From positions 1 to 6,376 of the forward strand of contig JABDRH010000586.1 of the NCBI GenBank assembly GCA_013041835.1: 6,376 nt of DNA. The letters are read 5' to 3'. The position numbers and the translations under genes are program-made. This DNA is from Desulfatitalea sp. (GTDB lineage: Bacteria; Desulfobacterota; Desulfobacteria; Desulfobacterales; Desulfosarcinaceae). Below, in pieces: positions 4,907 through 6,376 of this stretch. Position 1 is the stretch's first letter. Every line of letters begins with the position of its first letter. The notes beneath the pieces are model-generated. The model made no database searches. It saw only the letters and a program-made list of their open reading frames with translations, and was not told the origin of the DNA.

Positions 4907-6376
4907 ATGCTCAAATTCAATGAGGGGATTGATATCGTTCAGGAGATCGGCCGTATCACGACGGTTGAAGGCGCCCGCCGGTTGTTTGAAGAGCGGCTGG
5001 ATGCCGAACAGCGCACACGTATCGAAGGTTTTAAGAGCGCGGCTATCCTGCTGAAAATCGCCAACGCCGTGGTGATGTGTGAACCCGACCAGATATTTAT
5101 CAACACCGGAACCGACGCCGACAGGCAGTTGATCCGGGACATGGCCTTGAAAAAGGGAGAGGAAGAGGTTTTGCCCCTGAAGGGGCATACCATCCATTTT
5201 GACCTGAAAGAAGAGCAGGGCCGCATCATCGACCGTACCTACTATGTGGCCAACGACGATGAACGGGTCAGTTCCCTGGCCCTTCGCATGTCCCGCAATG
5301 ACGGCCTTCAGGCGGTGCGCAATGGCATGTTCGGCATCATGAAGGGCAAGACCATGGTGGTGGGCTTCTACTCCCGCGGCCCGGCCGGAAGCCCGGTCTC
5401 CAATCCTGCCATTGAGATCACCAGTTCGGCCTACGTCTCCCACAGCGCCGAACTGCTCTATCGCAACACCTACCGGGATTTCGAGGCGGAAGTGGAAAGG
5501 CTGGGCCATTTTTATACCAATATTCACAGCGAAGGTCTCAACCGGCCCGAAGACCTGCCTAATGCCCGGGTGCTCATGGACCGCGCCCATCGCACCACCT
5601 ATTCCTTCAACTGCACTTACGCCGGCAACACGCTGCTCTTAAAAAAAGGCAATCACCGTTTCTCGGTGGACCGTTCCGTGTACGAAAAATCCGGGCTGGA
5701 GCTGGCTGAGCACATGTTCATCACCTGCATGGAAGGCCCCGGCGGACGCATTACCGGCATTGCCGGCGCAGCCCCGAGCGGCTGTGGCAAAACCACAACG
5801 GCCATGGCCGGCGATCAGTTTGTCGGAGACGACCTCGCGCAAATGTGGATCGCCGCAGACGGCACGGTGCGTTCGGTTAATCCGGAGTGCGGCATCTTCG
5901 GCATCGTCGAGGATGTGAACCGCGAAGGCGATCCCATCCTCATGCGCTGCCTGCGCGAGCCGGGCACCGAGGTAATCTGGTCCAATGTGCTCATCGACGA
6001 TCACGGCGTGCCCCATTGGGTCGGCAACGCAGAGACGCCGCCCGGCCGGGGCCGCAACTTCCAGGGGCAATGGGAACAGGGCATGACCGACGCCAACGGC
6101 AAGCCGATCCCCCTGTCGCATCCCAATGCGCGCTGCACCCTGGCTTCGAAGGCGCTGGATAATTATTCCGAGCGCGCCGAAAACCCGGCCGGCGTGGAAA
6201 CCCGCGTGGTGACCTACAGCGGACGCGACAGCGACACCATGCCGCCGGTATGGGCGGCAAAGACCCCGGATGAGGGCGTGGTCATCGGCGCCTGCATTGT
6301 CTCGGCCGCCACGGCCACCGAAGTGGGCGCCACCGGTGTCAAGCGTGCTCCCTGGGCCAACGCTCCTTTCATACCC
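4907..6376 (+). CDS. Phosphoenolpyruvate carboxykinase, GTP-type fold, divergent (partial, 3' end missing)
   Basis: Expected to interconvert oxaloacetate and PEP using a nucleotide, linking the citric acid cycle to gluconeogenesis in the cytosol. The window holds 490 codons; GTP-type enzymes are about 600 residues, so the C-terminus is missing. Family features in order are GPAGSPVSN then ITSSAYV (158-177, as in MGP-GSP...TDSAYV), YAGNTLLLKK (238-247, metal-ligand lysine), EHM (268-270, H269), the P-loop APSGCGKTT (289-297, with the hallmark Cys293 and K295), GDD (307-309, metal Asp), NPECGIFGI (325-333), NARCT (407-411, R409) and YSGRD. The canonical sequences are PSACGKTN, GFFGVAPGT and GGRR, so this is a clearly divergent branch, and the P-loop-to-GDD stretch is about 7 residues shorter. 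The guanine pocket lies beyond the window, so the phosphoryl donor cannot be stated. ATG 4907 follows GGGAG by 7 nt. Confidence 0.88.
   Translation, partial: MLKFNEGIDIVQEIGRITTVEGARRLFEERLDAEQRTRIEGFKSAAILLKIANAVVMCEPDQIFINTGTDADRQLIRDMALKKGEEEVLPLKGHTIHFDLKEEQGRIIDRTYYVANDDERVSSLALRMSRNDGLQAVRNGMFGIMKGKTMVVGFYSRGPAGSPVSNPAIEITSSAYVSHSAELLYRNTYRDFEAEVERLGHFYTNIHSEGLNRPEDLPNARVLMDRAHRTTYSFNCTYAGNTLLLKKGNHRFSVDRSVYEKSGLELAEHMFITCMEGPGGRITGIAGAAPSGCGKTTTAMAGDQFVGDDLAQMWIAADGTVRSVNPECGIFGIVEDVNREGDPILMRCLREPGTEVIWSNVLIDDHGVPHWVGNAETPPGRGRNFQGQWEQGMTDANGKPIPLSHPNARCTLASKALDNYSERAENPAGVETRVVTYSGRDSDTMPPVWAAKTPDEGVVIGACIVSAATATEVGATGVKRAPWANAPFIP

Noticed and set aside
4856..5590. Long minus-strand open frame opposite the PEPCK gene (244 residues)
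   Set aside because: It is a shadow of the strongly supported PEPCK frame in GC-rich DNA, with no recognisable motifs and low-complexity His/Gly/Val content.

Overview
The window looks like an ordinary chromosomal stretch of a GC-rich, free-living bacterium. I infer a Desulfobacterota-type (former Deltaproteobacteria) anaerobe from the gene mix: a DUF2520 gene in front of panBCD, a stand-alone HD-GYP protein, and a divergent GTP-class PEP carboxykinase. That placement is an inference; there is no rRNA or other marker gene in the window. I see no insertion sequence, phage gene, tRNA or CRISPR array.

Layout. (1) Positions 1-2413, plus strand: the 3' end of a Rossmann/DUF2520 oxidoreductase-like gene, then panB, panC and panD, closely spaced and probably one transcript. 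PanB makes ketopantoate, PanD makes beta-alanine and PanC joins pantoate to beta-alanine. The missing middle step, ketopantoate reductase, is the position the DUF2520 protein could fill. (2) Positions 2460-3937, minus strand, convergent with panD: coaE (dephospho-CoA kinase, the last step of CoA synthesis) upstream, then a stand-alone HD-GYP protein that probably hydrolyses cyclic di-GMP. The first and last parts of the pantothenate/CoA route therefore lie close together. (3) Positions 3938-4145: an AT-rich divergent control region with a tandem 20-bp-period repeat built on TATCGATA. (4) Positions 4146-4802, plus strand: rdgB, a house-cleaning XTP/dITP pyrophosphatase, followed by a likely intrinsic terminator. 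(5) From 4907 to the window end, plus strand: a PEP carboxykinase of the GTP-type fold, cut off by the window after 490 codons, with unusual active-site loop sequences.

The coding content is mostly housekeeping. The parts most worth a second look are non-coding or contextual: the candidate pantoate-forming role of the DUF2520 gene, the divergent PEPCK, and two unrelated tandem repeats of about 20 bp. One lies over the HD-GYP start codon and the other lies in the coaE/rdgB divergent region. I found no clear evidence of a wholly new multi-gene system.
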